A stretch of DNA of 64,000 nucleotides, taken from assembly GCF_000620625.1 (NCBI RefSeq), contig NZ_JIAW01000009.1:202597-266596 (forward strand), in the 5' to 3' direction. Below, piece by piece: positions 32,301 through 38,156 of this stretch. Origin of the DNA: Mycobacterium sp. URHB0044 (lineage in GTDB: Bacteria; Actinomycetota; Actinomycetes; Mycobacteriales; Mycobacteriaceae). Every line of letters begins with the position of its first letter. The stretch's first letter is position 1. Below the pieces are notes generated by a model, which saw only the letters and a program-made list of their open reading frames with translations, ran no database searches and was not told the origin of the DNA. A program made the translations under genes and the position numbers.

Positions 32301-35300
32301 AGCTACGGCTACAACCTGTACGGGCCCACCGAGTACACCATCAACACTCTCGGCGGCGGCACTGACGACAGCGCCACCCCCACCGTCGGCCAACCGATCT
32401 GGAACACCAGCGCACACATTCTCGACGGGTGGTTGCGGCCGGTGCCGGACGGCGTCGCCGGCGAGTTGTACATCGCGGGTGCGGGTCTCGCGCGCGGGTA
32501 CCTCGGTCAGCCGGGTCTGAGCGCGGGCCGCTTCGTCGCCAACCCATTCCAGCCCGGCCGGATGTACCGGACCGGCGACCTCGTGGTGCGGCGCGCCGAC
32601 GGCAATATCGACTACCTCGGCCGCACCGACGACCAGGTCAAGATCCGGGGCTACCGCGTCGAACTCGGCGACATCGAGGCGGCACTCGCCACTCATCCAC
32701 GGGTCGCGCGGGCCGCGGTGATCGCCCGACCGGACCCGACCACGTCTGGCTCACACCGGTTGGTCGGCTATGTCGTGCCCGCGGGGCCAGGCGAGACCGA
32801 CCTCGTCGGCGAACTGCGCACCCACCTGAAGGCTGTGCTGCCCGCTTACATGGTGCCGACGGCGATGACGCTGCTGGACGAGCTGCCGCTCACCGACAAC
32901 GGCAAGCTGGACGTTCGGGCGTTGCCCGAGGTGGCCCCCACGAGTGGACGGCAGGCCAGCCGGCCACCGCAGACGCCTGCCGAGGAGACGCTGTGCGACG
33001 TCTTCGCCGACGTCCTCGGGATGGACGACGTCGGAGTCGATGACGACTTCTTCGACCTCGGAGGGCATTCCCTGCTGACCATCCGGCTGATCGGCCGGGT
33101 CCGCACCGAGCTGGGTGTCGAGCTCTCGCTGGGCGACGTGTTCAACGCCCGCACGGTGGCGCGCCTCGCGGCGGGGCTGGAATCGGCCCCGACGCCGACG
33201 CGGTCGCCGAGACCCGAGCTGGTCGCGACGGCTCGACCCGAACGGATTCCCGCCTCACCCGCGCAGGAGCGGCTGCTGATCCTGGATCGGCTCGGCGAAA
33301 CCGGTGTGGCGTACAACTACCCACTGGTCTTCCGGGTCCGCGGTGCCCTGGATCTGGAAGCGCTCGGCGACGCGGTGACCGACGTCCTCGACCGGCACGA
33401 GGCGTTGCGCACCGTCTTCGCCGAAGACGACGGGGCGCTGTACCAGGAGATCCTGCCCACCGGAACCCGGGCGCCGATGCGCGTCGTCGACTGTGCCGAC
33501 GATGACGTCGCCGCCCTGATCACCGAGGCGGCCGACTACCTGTTCGACCTCGGCACGGAAATCCCCGTCCGGGTCGGCGTCTTCAGGGTCGGCGCGGGTG
33601 ACCACACCGTGGTCCTGCTGCTGCACCACATCGCGACCGACGAGTGGTCGGACACACCGTTCCTCGACGATCTCAACCGCGCCTATGCGGCGCGAGTCGC
33701 CGGCGACGGCACGCCACTGCCCGCCCTGCCCGTGCAGTACGCCGACTACTCGTTGTGGCAGCGCGACCTGCTGGCGGTCGTCGGCGAGGAGCAGCGGCGG
33801 TTCTGGCGTACGGCGCTCGCGGATGCCCCCGACGAAATGACCTTGCCCACCGACCGGCCCAGACCGGCCCGGCCCACTGGTGCAGGCGGCACACTGCACG
33901 TCGAGCTTCCGCCGGAAACCGCTGCCGCGCTGGGTACTTTGGCTGCCGACCGCCAGGTCAGCATGCTGATGGTGCTGCATGCGGCCGTCGCGGTGCTGCT
34001 TCATCGGCTGGGCGCCGGTGACGACATCGTGGTGGGCACGCCGGTCGCGGGGCGCGACGAAGCCGCACTCGACGACGTGGTCGGCTTCTTCGTGAATACC
34101 GTCGTGCTGCGTGCCGACGTGTCCGGCAACCCGTCGTTCGACGAGATGCTGACCCGCGTCCGCACGGCCGATCTGGCGGCGTTCGCGCATCAGGAGCTGC
34201 CGTTCGAGCGGCTGGTCGAGGAGTTGAACCCACCGCGAGTCGCCGGGCGCAATCCGTTGTTCAACGTGTTCATCGGATACCACCTGCGTGGCGGGGCGGA
34301 CACCGAGATGTTCGGGCTACCCACGCAGTGGTGCGAGCCGCCGGTGTCGGCGGCGATGTTCGACCTCGGGTTCACGCTGATCGACGAGCGTGCCGACGGC
34401 CGGGCGACGGTCATGGCCGAGTACGGCAGCGACCTGTTCGACGAATCGACGGTGCGGACGTTGACGCACCGGCTGGTGTCGGTTCTCGGCCAGGTGGCGA
34501 CCGACCCGACGATTCCCGTTGGCGCCGTGGATGTTCTGCGTCGCGCCGAACGCGCCGACCTGATCACGGCCCGCAACGCCACCGACCACGAGATCGACCC
34601 GGGCGGCCTTGCCGTGGCAGTATCCCGTCAGGCGGCACACACGCCCGACGCGACGGCGGTCGTGTTCGACGACCAGGTGCTGACCTACGCCGAATTGGAC
34701 GTCTGGTCGGATCGGTTGGCGGCCAGTCTCGTCGAAGACGGCGCCCGTCCCGGTGCGATCGTCGGGGTGTCCCTGCCGCGGTCGGTGGAACTCGTCGTGG
34801 CATTGCTCGCCGTGTCGAAGTCGGGCGCGGCCTTCCTGCCGCTGGATCCGGATTATCCGCCGGATCGGTTGGCGTACATGATCGACGACGCCAAGCCTGC
34901 CGCCGTGCTCGACGACGCAGCCGCGGTGCGTGCGGTGCGGAACTCGAAGGTGTCAGGACCGCTCCCGGTGGTGGATCCGGCTTCGTGGGCGTACGTGTTG
35001 TACACCTCCGGTTCCACCGGACGGCCCAAGGGCGTCGCGGTGCCGCACGCAGGCATCACCAACCGGATCTCCTGGCTGCAGCATGCGTACCCGCTGACGG
35101 CCGATGATCGGATGCTGGTCAAGACGCCGATCAGCTTCGATACGTCGGTGTGGGAGGTGTTCTGGCCGTTGAGTGTTCGGGCGACCCTGGTGGTGGCGCG
35201 CCCGGGCGGGCACCGCGACCCCGGCTACCTGGCGGACGTCATCGTCTCCCACGGCGTGACGGCGGTGGATTTCGTGCCGTCGATGCTGGAGTTGTTCCTC

Positions 35301-37061
35301 GAGGAGCCACGGTCGGGGGAATGCAGGTCGCTGACCCGTGTGACGGTTGGCGGCGAGGCACTGTCCGCCGAGGTGGCGAATCGCTTCACGGTCACCTTCG
35401 GGACTGCCGGTGTGCCGCTGCACAATCTGTACGGACCGACCGAGGCATCGGTGGACGTCCTCGGGTGGACCGCCGACGGAGGCCCTGTGGCGCTCGGCCT
35501 GCCCGGGTGGAACGTACGGACCTTCGTGCTCGACGCCTACCTCAACCCGGTTCCCCCGGGCGTGCAGGGCGAGCTGTACCTCGGCGGCGTGCAATTGGCG
35601 GACGGCTATCTACATCGCCCGGGCCTGACCGCGCAGAGTTTCGTCGCCAGTCCGTTCGAGGCCGGTGCACGGATGTACCGAACCGGCGACGTGGTGCGGT
35701 GGCGCGACGACGGCCAGTTGGAGTACCAGGGTCGGGTCGACGATCAGATCAAGTTGCGGGGTGTCCGCATCGAGCCCGGCGAGATCGAAACGGTGCTGAC
35801 GGCGCATCCAGCGGTGTCATCGGCGCGGGTGGTGGTTCGCTCCGACCGGTTGGTGGCGTACTACCTGCCGGCCGCGGGAGTCGAGGAGCCGTCCTCCGTC
35901 GGCCTTCGCGAGCATGCGGCGTCGACGCTGCCCAGCCACATGGTGCCCTCGGCGTTCGTCGCGTTGGACGCGTTCCCGCTGACGCCGAGCGGGAAACTGG
36001 ACCGGAATGCCCTTCCCGACCCGCAATTCGAAGCCGAAGCCGGTCGACGCGCCGCAACCGCACAGCAGAGGCGACTGTGCGAGCTGTTCTCCGACGTCCT
36101 CGGTGTCGGCGTGACGAGCATCGACGCGGACTTCTTCGCTCTCGGTGGTCATTCCCTGCTGTTGGTTCGCCTGGCGGCGACCATCCGACGCGAATTCGGC
36201 ATCGACGTCCCCGTCGCCGAGTTGATGCTGGCGTCCACCGTCGCCGACCTCGACGCCCGGTTGACGACCGATCACGCCGACGCGGCGGATGGTTTGGCGC
36301 CGCTGTTGCCGCTGCGGCCATCGGGAACGGAGCCGCCGCTGTTCTGTGTCCATCCTGCCAGTGGGCTCAGTTGGCAGTTCGCGAGCCTGAAGCGGCATCT
36401 GCCGGAGCGGATTCCGTTGTACGGGCTGCAGTCGCCGCTGTTCTGCGGCGGGCGATTGCCCGACACCATCGCCGAACTCGCCTCCGGCTACGCCGACACG
36501 ATCGTCGACGTCGCGCCCAGCGGGCCCATCCGGTTGCTCGGCTGGTCGTTCGGCGGCTCGGTGGCTCTGCTGATCGCCCAGGAGCTCGTGCGGCGAGGCC
36601 GCGAGGTGACGTTCGTCGGAATGTTGGACGCGCGCACGGACGTGGCAACGAACGACACGTTCGATCCCGCCGCCGTGCTGGCCGGGCTGCTACGAGAGAT
36701 GGGATTCCCCGTCGACGCCGACGCCAGGATGACGGTGACCGAGGCGGTGGCGCTGGTGCGCTCGAGCGGCGACGCGATCGCGATCCTCGACGACCACCAG
36801 ATTGCCCTCGTCATCGAAAACTACGTCGCCGCTGAGCGTCTCACCGCCGCCGCGTACTACGGCAGGTACGACGGGGACGTGTTCTTCGTCGATGCCACGA
36901 CGTTGGAAATGGATCTGGTGGGTGTCGCATCGGCAGGTTGGCGGGACCACGTCGGCGGGCAGTTGCGCGTGGTCGAGCTGGACTGCCGCCATTCGGAGCT
37001 GATGGATGCGGACACGTTGCAGCGGCTCGGTCCGCTGATCGCGGCCGAGTTGGCACGCTGA
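14391..37061 (+). CDS. Giant six-module NRPS for an exochelin-type siderophore
   Basis: A 7556-residue single-chain synthetase: A1-T1-E1 / C2-A2-T2 / C3-A3-T3-E3 / C4-A4-T4-E4 / C5-A5-T5 / C6-A6-T6-TE. Carrier Ser residues: 570, 2059, 3164, 4690, 6227, 7255. Catalytic His of E domains: 747, 3357, 4876; of C domains: 1229, 2281, 3835, 5353, 6413. TE: Ser7386 (GWSFGG), Asp7413, His7534. Adenylation codes aligned by eye to GrsA: A1 DINYWGGIGK (formyl-hydroxy-Orn), A2 IDTVISSGDK (close to the beta-Ala code VDWVISLADK), A3 and A5 DMENLGLINK (hydroxy-Orn), A4 DFWNIGMVHK (Thr), A6 DTWDTGLVDK (unassigned). Predicted chain: D-fhOrn, beta-Ala, D-hOrn, D-(allo)Thr, L-hOrn, X. The start is GTG 14391 with GGAGAGG upstream; there is no starter C domain, so the N-terminal alpha-amine stays free. 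In M. smegmatis, as I recall, the synthetase was reported as FxbB plus FxbC; here it is one reading frame. Confidence 0.95.
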   Translation: MTTHSLNIAELLEGWNNRSIPEWTSTVPELFGAQCEATPDAAAVVHGDRLLTYRELGERVAQLANTLRASDSRPESIVAIGVPRSAEMVVCVLAVMVAGAAFVPVDPSWPQHRRSQVLADAGAGVAFVTADDESDWDVPTLAVDFDDWRFAGQPTQPPAVLVEPGQLAYVIFTSGSTGKPKGAMIRHEAIAERLLWQRDHILLFGGDDAALFKAPLSFDISVNEILLPLVSGGRVVVAEPDGEKDPEYLLDLIRTQRVTFVYLVSSMLDTLLELDRLSAGPSSLQSLRHVWCGGEVLTPGLFARFRSQLSTTLYHGYGPAEATIGVSHVIYRDTAERIATSIGRPNPHTQLYVLDDDMRPVPPGVGGELYAAGFLLGRGYVNASSLTASRFVANPFDDNGSRMYRTGDLARWTADGSLEFLGRADNQVKIRGRRIELEEIEAQLADHPAVRQAVVDVHRHGNSEQLVGYLVASDGITNDAALHAEIADWGRTRLPDYMVPTLFVALDRVPVTANGKTDRRALPAPDVAPRRTVKPPRTPRETVLCQAFADALDLDEIGVDDDFFSLGGDSIVAIRVVSRVRASGYTLRPRDMFAHRTVEALAPLLAESGAVPAADVVDEPTGPAVATPILHWLDEAGEAGSAMNGFYQGMALVTPEGLEEDTLRAVLSATLARHPVLWASTDGGAATLHIPETPPQIRLTMADPGADIERLRDDLVATLDPAAGVMVAFGWRPAEVGPGRLLVVAHHVVVDGVSLRILAEDIAAAHRLIIGGSHATLPPAATSWRTWAQRLNDATVEGAFDEDLEHWQRVCSTSETPLGDRPLDPARDTVASEARLTVELPATVAEAVLTDVPDRIHGHVNDAMVAALYLALLEWRSECGHEADGTLLVEMEGHGREADQVGDLDLSGTVGWFTTLYPVALRADDFDCSAALSGGTALGAAVRSIKDQLRSVPSRGLSHGALRYLRGDDTLAVAPQVLFNYLGRFEAGQRPWAFADDDAAVLEDRDPAMPLPRLLEVNAEAVTIAGATVLRATFSWPSGAIAESEVTRLARRWSELLAAIAISDDVRGHSISDFPRVALDAGDVTRLEQTYPGLADVLPLTATQQGIYFHSTFSRSHDPYVVQQIVDITGPLDTDRFQRATEAVVNRHRTLSAAFTTLSDGTPVAVHATPAAPDFDVVDARGDDADLVIASRAQWERSRRFDLAAPPLTRYTLVRRSDDVHTMIQTVHHIVADGWSVPIVLDDLLAAYTGNDFDGPAPQFARFVDWLDERDDVADRAAWADVLDGVVEPTRITAADGTRGQAAPADGFGSRTTSVGSRASVAAAAGQASITVGTLLHTAWGVTVGRLTGTDDVLFGTVVSGRGGDLDGIDRMVGLLVNTVPVRVRWSAGDTALDVATRLAGVESAVVEHHHLPLTDAHRIAGVGELFDSLVVIENLGTTTHSVGELSLGEIGVVEAPHYPLTVMIAVRDTITVTVTNDRGQVSDVFADAVVQAFAAVLTAVTTNPALRCAEMPLGTPDQPAPAAPATTVTALIADGIAAHRDEVAIVVDAQSWTFAELDSRASVFARQLVDAGVRRGDIVALAMSRSADAVAAMWAIIMTGAAYLPVDPTYPRTRIDFMVTHARPLAVLVDAAGRTACSGAIPDGTTLIDTTLVDTTDLAGAAEPFVPVEVGPLDAVSVLYTSGSTGEPKAVVGTHGALANRLKWAIAQWPSATRLAKSSLSFIDGTTELLSGLAGGACTVLAGDDDARDGRRLAGLIAAHDVRQLVAVPSLASALADEHADEVRGVERWIVSGEPLEAAHVAALRTASPAAVIVNSYGSSEVAGDVLAGEQHTGGITLGSMVPGTGIRVLDPLLQDLPVGVIGEIYVSGVQLARGYLHRPGQTAARFVAAPDGQRMYRTGDLGARLPDGRVSYAGRADGQLKVNGHRIEPAEVEAALTRHADVLDAAVVGTGSTLAAFVVLRPGASSPDTVVSGLADELPRHMVPTSVQAIDAIPLLPNGKRDTATLRSLVGQADSAAGEALVPADDVQRAIVDVVADVLGRDTVNADADFFALGGDSIAAIRVTSRLARAGYLVTTEDVFRRRTAIGLAAALNEAAPLARARVAIPRFGTVRLSAETIARITSSTAVDDIWAMSPLQQGVYYQSALGAETDRSASTYIAQNTFEFDRRIDVDAMQRAFSALLRRHPQLRAGFRTVDHAEDVPDVDATDLVQVIFADPPSDIAVVDLSTEDPGDPAVADVARRTADADRTTPFDIATAPLLRLTVIRLPDGRDRMLFTYHFLLFDGWSRELVLRELFALYDSRGEHGTVEAHGDLVLQYLEWLKTVGEDDASAAWRRVLSGLDGPTLASGVEPGQPAAVVDAEPGRIVVSVPDSVTAGMLSRAAELGVTLNAVVTAAVSIVTGYHAGTTDVVVGITVAGRPGELVGIDETIGLFLNTVPVRLDLSPNHSASDAMRAVNEQRVSMMRHDHLGLGQIQRAAGDSGGALFDSLLVLQNFLDDDTFTDLESAHGIVAVDYHDTTHFPLTWVVTPGRELTVKLEHRVVDDARAREMVDQLLAVFDAIAQSPDVAIGSIELVGPPRRSELERRWSSTARPVEPVTVAELLARQADRNPDDTAVVFGAQRLTYREFDDRVSQLARYLRLHGAAPETFVALALPRSIDMVVALFAVLRAGAAYLPLELDLPIDRLRTIVDDARPVLLLTTSEHTQLADFTRGHGATIVAVDDPETAAALAATPADPLTPAELGDFASGTQRLQHPAYLIYTSGSTGRPKGVLTGYAGLTNMYFNHREAIFDPTVRRARGARQDQLRIAHTVSFSFDMSWEELFWLVEGHEVHVCDEELRRDAPALVAYCHEHRVDVINVTPTYAHHLMDAGLLSGAHTPGLVLLGGEAVGDGVWSALREHPESAGYNLYGPTEYTINTLGGGTAESATPTVGQPIWNTRGYILDAALRPVPDGSTGELYVAGTGLARGYHHRPGLTANAMIADPHVPGGRMYRTGDLVRRRPDGHLDFLGRADDQVKIRGYRVELGEVESVLATADGVARCAVVARSGSGTPPVKTLAAYVIPAAAPDDVSVFITQLRDHLAAVLPGYMVPTRYGVVDALPLTINGKLDVAALPEPVAATRGAAREPRTAVESTLLEVISGVLGIDGISVDDDFFALGGDSISSIAVCGRARKAGLQITPRDVFRRRTVAALAAVVRTESPVAAAEPDTGVGVIAATPMLAETAQSATPLNNFYQSMVLTTPAEMTSEDLEVVLRSVLDAHGMLRARLVADDASRWTLTVPEPGGHPEPVVTSRTGALTASDVAAATTAAAAELAPEDGVMVRAVWYQASGTSGGQERSDPGNVSGQLLLVIHHLVVDGVSWRILGEDLARAWSERAAGRPATLDVAPTSFRTWSTAITTAPFDEARHWNDVLSTPHPDLGRRPLDPTIDTVATVRSRDVSLPPTVSSALLSSVPSAMHGGVNDVLLTALSLAMSQWRHDRGQTATSATVLNLEGHGREADLVPGDLDLSRTVGWFTAIYPARIDPGTLAWADVLAAGPSLAAAAKSVKEQLRTIPNRGLGYGVLRYLDASKPIHGKSPQILFNYLGRFAGGSGRNWEPVADIGALREGVDPSNPAMALEINALAEDRPDGTVLTMTLAWPSGLLDDADVDALATLWVDALTALTRCDALPGHTPSDFPLIALTQADVDEWQRTGPIEDVLPLLPLQEGMYFHSAFGDGIEGYEDTYRVQQIARISGPVDPDALRASVTAVMRRHQALRASFREREDGRLAQVIWADVPVDFRTVDADPDGLDAVASEALSHPFDLADAPLVRYVLVKLGEREHRLIQTMHHIVADGWSYPVIFGDVVEQYNAAIGVGTGPSALSVTLRDHVEAVTGGDRDAARQAWSTALAGIEPTTLFDEDRHAVGEHRSAVRRLSPDLTDALTRTARDRGITLSTALHGAWGLLLGRLLGRGRVVFGSTVSGRGGDLAGTESIVGLLINTIPVPMSWEPRTSIAAAMADLQETQSGLLDAQQVGLAELARLAGARDLFDTMVVVENFPTAAAGAPDDARALKFHGFTGTDSPHYPVSFVAYLDEQLTVEIKYDASVLTEHQADRFAERVERILTAFVERPDAPVSTIDVRTTAERELVSDTESRRGPDQTLAEAFTAVVRRSSDSVAVTCGHDRLTYAELDSRASAVAATLRDLGVQPESRVAVALPRSVDLIVGLLAVIKAGGTYVPLDIDSPAARLQHILDDSAPVCILTDRSDRLPDSATPLVILADAARHPAEQPLPPTGLSPDHAAYVIYTSGSTGVPKGVAVTHRNVAALFSATTGGTDAPFDFGPDDVWTMFHSAAFDFSVWELWGPLLHGGRLVVVEQEVARDPERFAQLLETERVTVLNQTPSAFYPLIEADQRDRPELKLRYVIFGGEALDVRRLSGWYQRHGADSPRLVNMYGITETCVHVSHRALDSGDTDAADSVIGGPLPGLRIHLLDGNLQPVPTGVVGEMYVAGGQLARGYVGRPGLTAGRFVANPFDAAGERLYRSGDTAMWRETGELVYVGRSDHQVKVRGYRIELGEVESAMATVPGIANAAAAVRQDDAGRTRLIGYLVGRESVDVPAVRAELAARLPDYMVPSALVVLDALPLTVNGKLDRAALPEPEQPPVAANEVSVTGHDTATLLTALCTEILGTTVTPDDDFFTMGGDSIAAIQLVNRARRKGVRITPQQVFVQRSPAALAEAAGESASTPAAADDSGPDLGEVMLTPIVQRLAELGGSVNRLNQTELLRTPGSLTHDRLEAALGAVIARHDALRIRLSRPVPMLWSLETTAEIRFSLTRVDAAHLGDDELRDAIGAQSDAAADRLDPDGGAIVQAVWFDRGADRQGRLLLVVHHLAVDGVSWRILIEDLGDACEQLLAGRPPVLQPVPTSIRAHARAVNENAQQAARLAEFEHWTSTLAPGGELDAQTSTATLTVGATRGHEVRLTAAETVPLLTTVPAMANADVTETLVTALHLAVGRWRTARGGAPDAPLVLDLERHGRDGWGEALDLSRTVGWFTAIAPVRLPAGAGGDLITALKEVKERLRAAPNGGLGYGQLRYCNPRTAAALGRLPSPQLLFNYLGRWAADGTDDWDSAPEVDALRVAPDPDLGTPYLLEINAICDETVDGPRLRATLTYADGELGADDVAELGDQWVAVLRELGRTVADGSAVALTPSDVPLVELSQQQIDRITAAHAVEDIWPLSPLQEGVYFQARYAQTAVYIVQNVFDFVDPVDVDALRAAYSAVMRRNPVLRSGFLADDLPHPVAAIVADPVCEPELIDLTGLTPDRVSDRVDEITANDRLRTFDLSAPPLARMTVLRTGGHDRLVFSYHFLLLDGWSREQLLRELFAEYTAARHGTPASLPEPSADFSDYLRWLAGQNRDASARQWAEALADLTGPTLLVPDAVGTDPTLALRLDFTLTEDQTAQLSGTARQHGVTMNSLISTALALVLGYETGSDDVVFGSTVAGRPTELDGIDSVIGLFLNTVPTRVRLQPHRSVADTTRAVQTERLRLMDHEYLGLGDVHRAVAATNAALSGGGPLLDSLYVLQNFLGDDTFTDMETDHGIVGHDSIDASHYPLTWVASPGRRLWVKLEYRPDVVDRPRAQRLLDRLHQVMLHLAANDGTLAAVPLVLPGERQALEAQTDSTRHDLLDATVMDLLATHGGAAAASTALVCGDDSIDYRELESRLNRLAWVLRDRGIGPEVTVALAIPRSIDAVVALFAVLRAGAAYLPLELDYPDDRLEVMLSDAGPVCALATTATATRIAAVAPDSCPIVVLDGADVRDACAAASPTWDGRAPVLAEPAYVIYTSGSTGKPKGVVTPHRGLTNMHLNHREAIFAPAIAKAGGRRLRIAHTVSFSFDMSWEELLWLIEGHEVHICDEELRRDATALVAYCHRHQIDVINVTPTYAALLFEQGLLDGDHPPVLVLLGGEAVSAAVWDRLRDSDSSYGYNLYGPTEYTINTLGGGTDDSATPTVGQPIWNTSAHILDGWLRPVPDGVAGELYIAGAGLARGYLGQPGLSAGRFVANPFQPGRMYRTGDLVVRRADGNIDYLGRTDDQVKIRGYRVELGDIEAALATHPRVARAAVIARPDPTTSGSHRLVGYVVPAGPGETDLVGELRTHLKAVLPAYMVPTAMTLLDELPLTDNGKLDVRALPEVAPTSGRQASRPPQTPAEETLCDVFADVLGMDDVGVDDDFFDLGGHSLLTIRLIGRVRTELGVELSLGDVFNARTVARLAAGLESAPTPTRSPRPELVATARPERIPASPAQERLLILDRLGETGVAYNYPLVFRVRGALDLEALGDAVTDVLDRHEALRTVFAEDDGALYQEILPTGTRAPMRVVDCADDDVAALITEAADYLFDLGTEIPVRVGVFRVGAGDHTVVLLLHHIATDEWSDTPFLDDLNRAYAARVAGDGTPLPALPVQYADYSLWQRDLLAVVGEEQRRFWRTALADAPDEMTLPTDRPRPARPTGAGGTLHVELPPETAAALGTLAADRQVSMLMVLHAAVAVLLHRLGAGDDIVVGTPVAGRDEAALDDVVGFFVNTVVLRADVSGNPSFDEMLTRVRTADLAAFAHQELPFERLVEELNPPRVAGRNPLFNVFIGYHLRGGADTEMFGLPTQWCEPPVSAAMFDLGFTLIDERADGRATVMAEYGSDLFDESTVRTLTHRLVSVLGQVATDPTIPVGAVDVLRRAERADLITARNATDHEIDPGGLAVAVSRQAAHTPDATAVVFDDQVLTYAELDVWSDRLAASLVEDGARPGAIVGVSLPRSVELVVALLAVSKSGAAFLPLDPDYPPDRLAYMIDDAKPAAVLDDAAAVRAVRNSKVSGPLPVVDPASWAYVLYTSGSTGRPKGVAVPHAGITNRISWLQHAYPLTADDRMLVKTPISFDTSVWEVFWPLSVRATLVVARPGGHRDPGYLADVIVSHGVTAVDFVPSMLELFLEEPRSGECRSLTRVTVGGEALSAEVANRFTVTFGTAGVPLHNLYGPTEASVDVLGWTADGGPVALGLPGWNVRTFVLDAYLNPVPPGVQGELYLGGVQLADGYLHRPGLTAQSFVASPFEAGARMYRTGDVVRWRDDGQLEYQGRVDDQIKLRGVRIEPGEIETVLTAHPAVSSARVVVRSDRLVAYYLPAAGVEEPSSVGLREHAASTLPSHMVPSAFVALDAFPLTPSGKLDRNALPDPQFEAEAGRRAATAQQRRLCELFSDVLGVGVTSIDADFFALGGHSLLLVRLAATIRREFGIDVPVAELMLASTVADLDARLTTDHADAADGLAPLLPLRPSGTEPPLFCVHPASGLSWQFASLKRHLPERIPLYGLQSPLFCGGRLPDTIAELASGYADTIVDVAPSGPIRLLGWSFGGSVALLIAQELVRRGREVTFVGMLDARTDVATNDTFDPAAVLAGLLREMGFPVDADARMTVTEAVALVRSSGDAIAILDDHQIALVIENYVAAERLTAAAYYGRYDGDVFFVDATTLEMDLVGVASAGWRDHVGGQLRVVELDCRHSELMDADTLQRLGPLIAAELAR

Positions 37062-37084
37062 TCGGCGCGGCGCCGAAACGCCGA

Positions 37085-37112
37085 AGGCCCGCCGGTTCGC
37101 ACCGGCGGGCCT
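37085..37112. terminator. Bidirectional hairpin between NRPS and binding-protein genes
   Basis: Perfect 12-bp inverted repeat AGGCCCGCCGGT / ACCGGCGGGCCT with a four-base TCGC loop, 23 bases after the NRPS stop and 20 bases after the stop of the convergent binding-protein gene. There is no clear T-run on either side, as is common in mycobacteria. Confidence 0.75.
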
Positions 37113-37132
37113 CGGCCGAAAAGCGTGGTGCG

Positions 37133-38116
37133 TCAGGCGTTCGCCAGGTCGGCCACCGGCCGACCGTTGAGCGCATTGGCCAGTTGTGGGGTCAGCACGT
37201 CGAGTGCGTAGAGCAGCGCGTCGGGTCCGCTATAGGTCAGTGCACCGCTGAGGTTGGAGTCGAACGTCGTGTAGAGCGTGCGGTCGTCGCGAACCACCCC
37301 GAGGCGGGCGAATGCCGGCGAGGCAAGCATCTGCTCCTTGGTGGCGCCGTTGACGAACAGCACGTCCTTGTCGAGCAATGCCAGCTTCTCCTCGCTGACG
37401 TCGCCGTCGACATCCTGAGTCTTGAATCCCAGTGCGGTGAACAGCGCGCGGCGTGGGTCCTTCTCCGGCAGCAGGTAGTGTCCACCGTTCTCCGGGCCGA
37501 AGTCGACCACCAGTGTCTTGCCCTCGAATTCCGGATTCGCCTTGCGTGCCACGTCGATCCGACTCTGGACCTTGTCCACGAGCTCTTGGGCCTCGGCTTC
37601 CTTGCCCAGCGCCTTGCCCGTGGTGAGCAACTGGACGTTCCACGGCGTTTCCTCGTCGGCGTAGTCCGCGGACTGAACCACCGTCGGCGCGATCTTCGAC
37701 AACCGATCGTAGGTTTCCTTGTCGATCGTCTCGTAGATCGCGAGAATCAGATCTGGCTTCTGCGCGGCGATCGCCTCGAAGTCGATCGAGTCCTCTCCGC
37801 CCCACGTGGTCACGCCCTTGCCGTCAGTGGCCGTCTTGACCCACGGAAAGTTGTTGTAGGAGTCGAAGAACGACCGGGTGCTGACGGGAACGACTCCCAG
37901 CGGAAGCACGAAGTCCTGATCGGTCCAGCCGACGGTGACGACACGGCTCGGATTCTCCGGCACCTTGGTCTCGCCGAACTTGTGACTGATGGTCACCGTC
38001 GCCGCTTCAGGGGCGGTCTTTTCCGAAGTACCGCATGCAGTGAAAGACCCGACCGCCAGGACGACGGCCGCTACCGCCACCGCAGCGCGGTGCCACCTCC
38101 GATGTTGCAGCTTCAC
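37133..38116 (-). CDS. Iron-siderophore binding lipoprotein (FecB/FepB-type)
   Basis: A 327-residue substrate-binding protein of the iron-chelate class. It has a Tat/Sec-like signal (RRWHRAAVAVAAVVLA) ending in lipobox SFTAC, then two alpha/beta lobes with the family features PSRVVTVGWTDQD and GGEDSIDFEAIAAQKPDLIL. The GTG start at 38116 is preferred over the upstream ATG (38143) because AAGGGA lies just before it and it places the signal peptide correctly. It would deliver ferri-siderophore to the FecCD permeases and ATPase encoded at 6603-9557. It has its own iron box and faces the NRPS gene across the terminator. Confidence 0.9.
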   Translation of the reverse strand: MKLQHRRWHRAAVAVAAVVLAVGSFTACGTSEKTAPEAATVTISHKFGETKVPENPSRVVTVGWTDQDFVLPLGVVPVSTRSFFDSYNNFPWVKTATDGKGVTTWGGEDSIDFEAIAAQKPDLILAIYETIDKETYDRLSKIAPTVVQSADYADEETPWNVQLLTTGKALGKEAEAQELVDKVQSRIDVARKANPEFEGKTLVVDFGPENGGHYLLPEKDPRRALFTALGFKTQDVDGDVSEEKLALLDKDVLFVNGATKEQMLASPAFARLGVVRDDRTLYTTFDSNLSGALTYSGPDALLYALDVLTPQLANALNGRPVADLANA

Positions 38117-38156
38117 GCGCAGATTCCCTTCACTTGTCGTCAATGCCAGAGGCAGA

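Noticed and set aside
33620..33650. C6 active site HHIATDE looked damaged (Glu in place of Gly in HHxxxDG)
   Set aside because: The two His and the Asp remain, and this variant is familiar from other actinobacterial LCL-type condensation domains; not evidence of inactivity.
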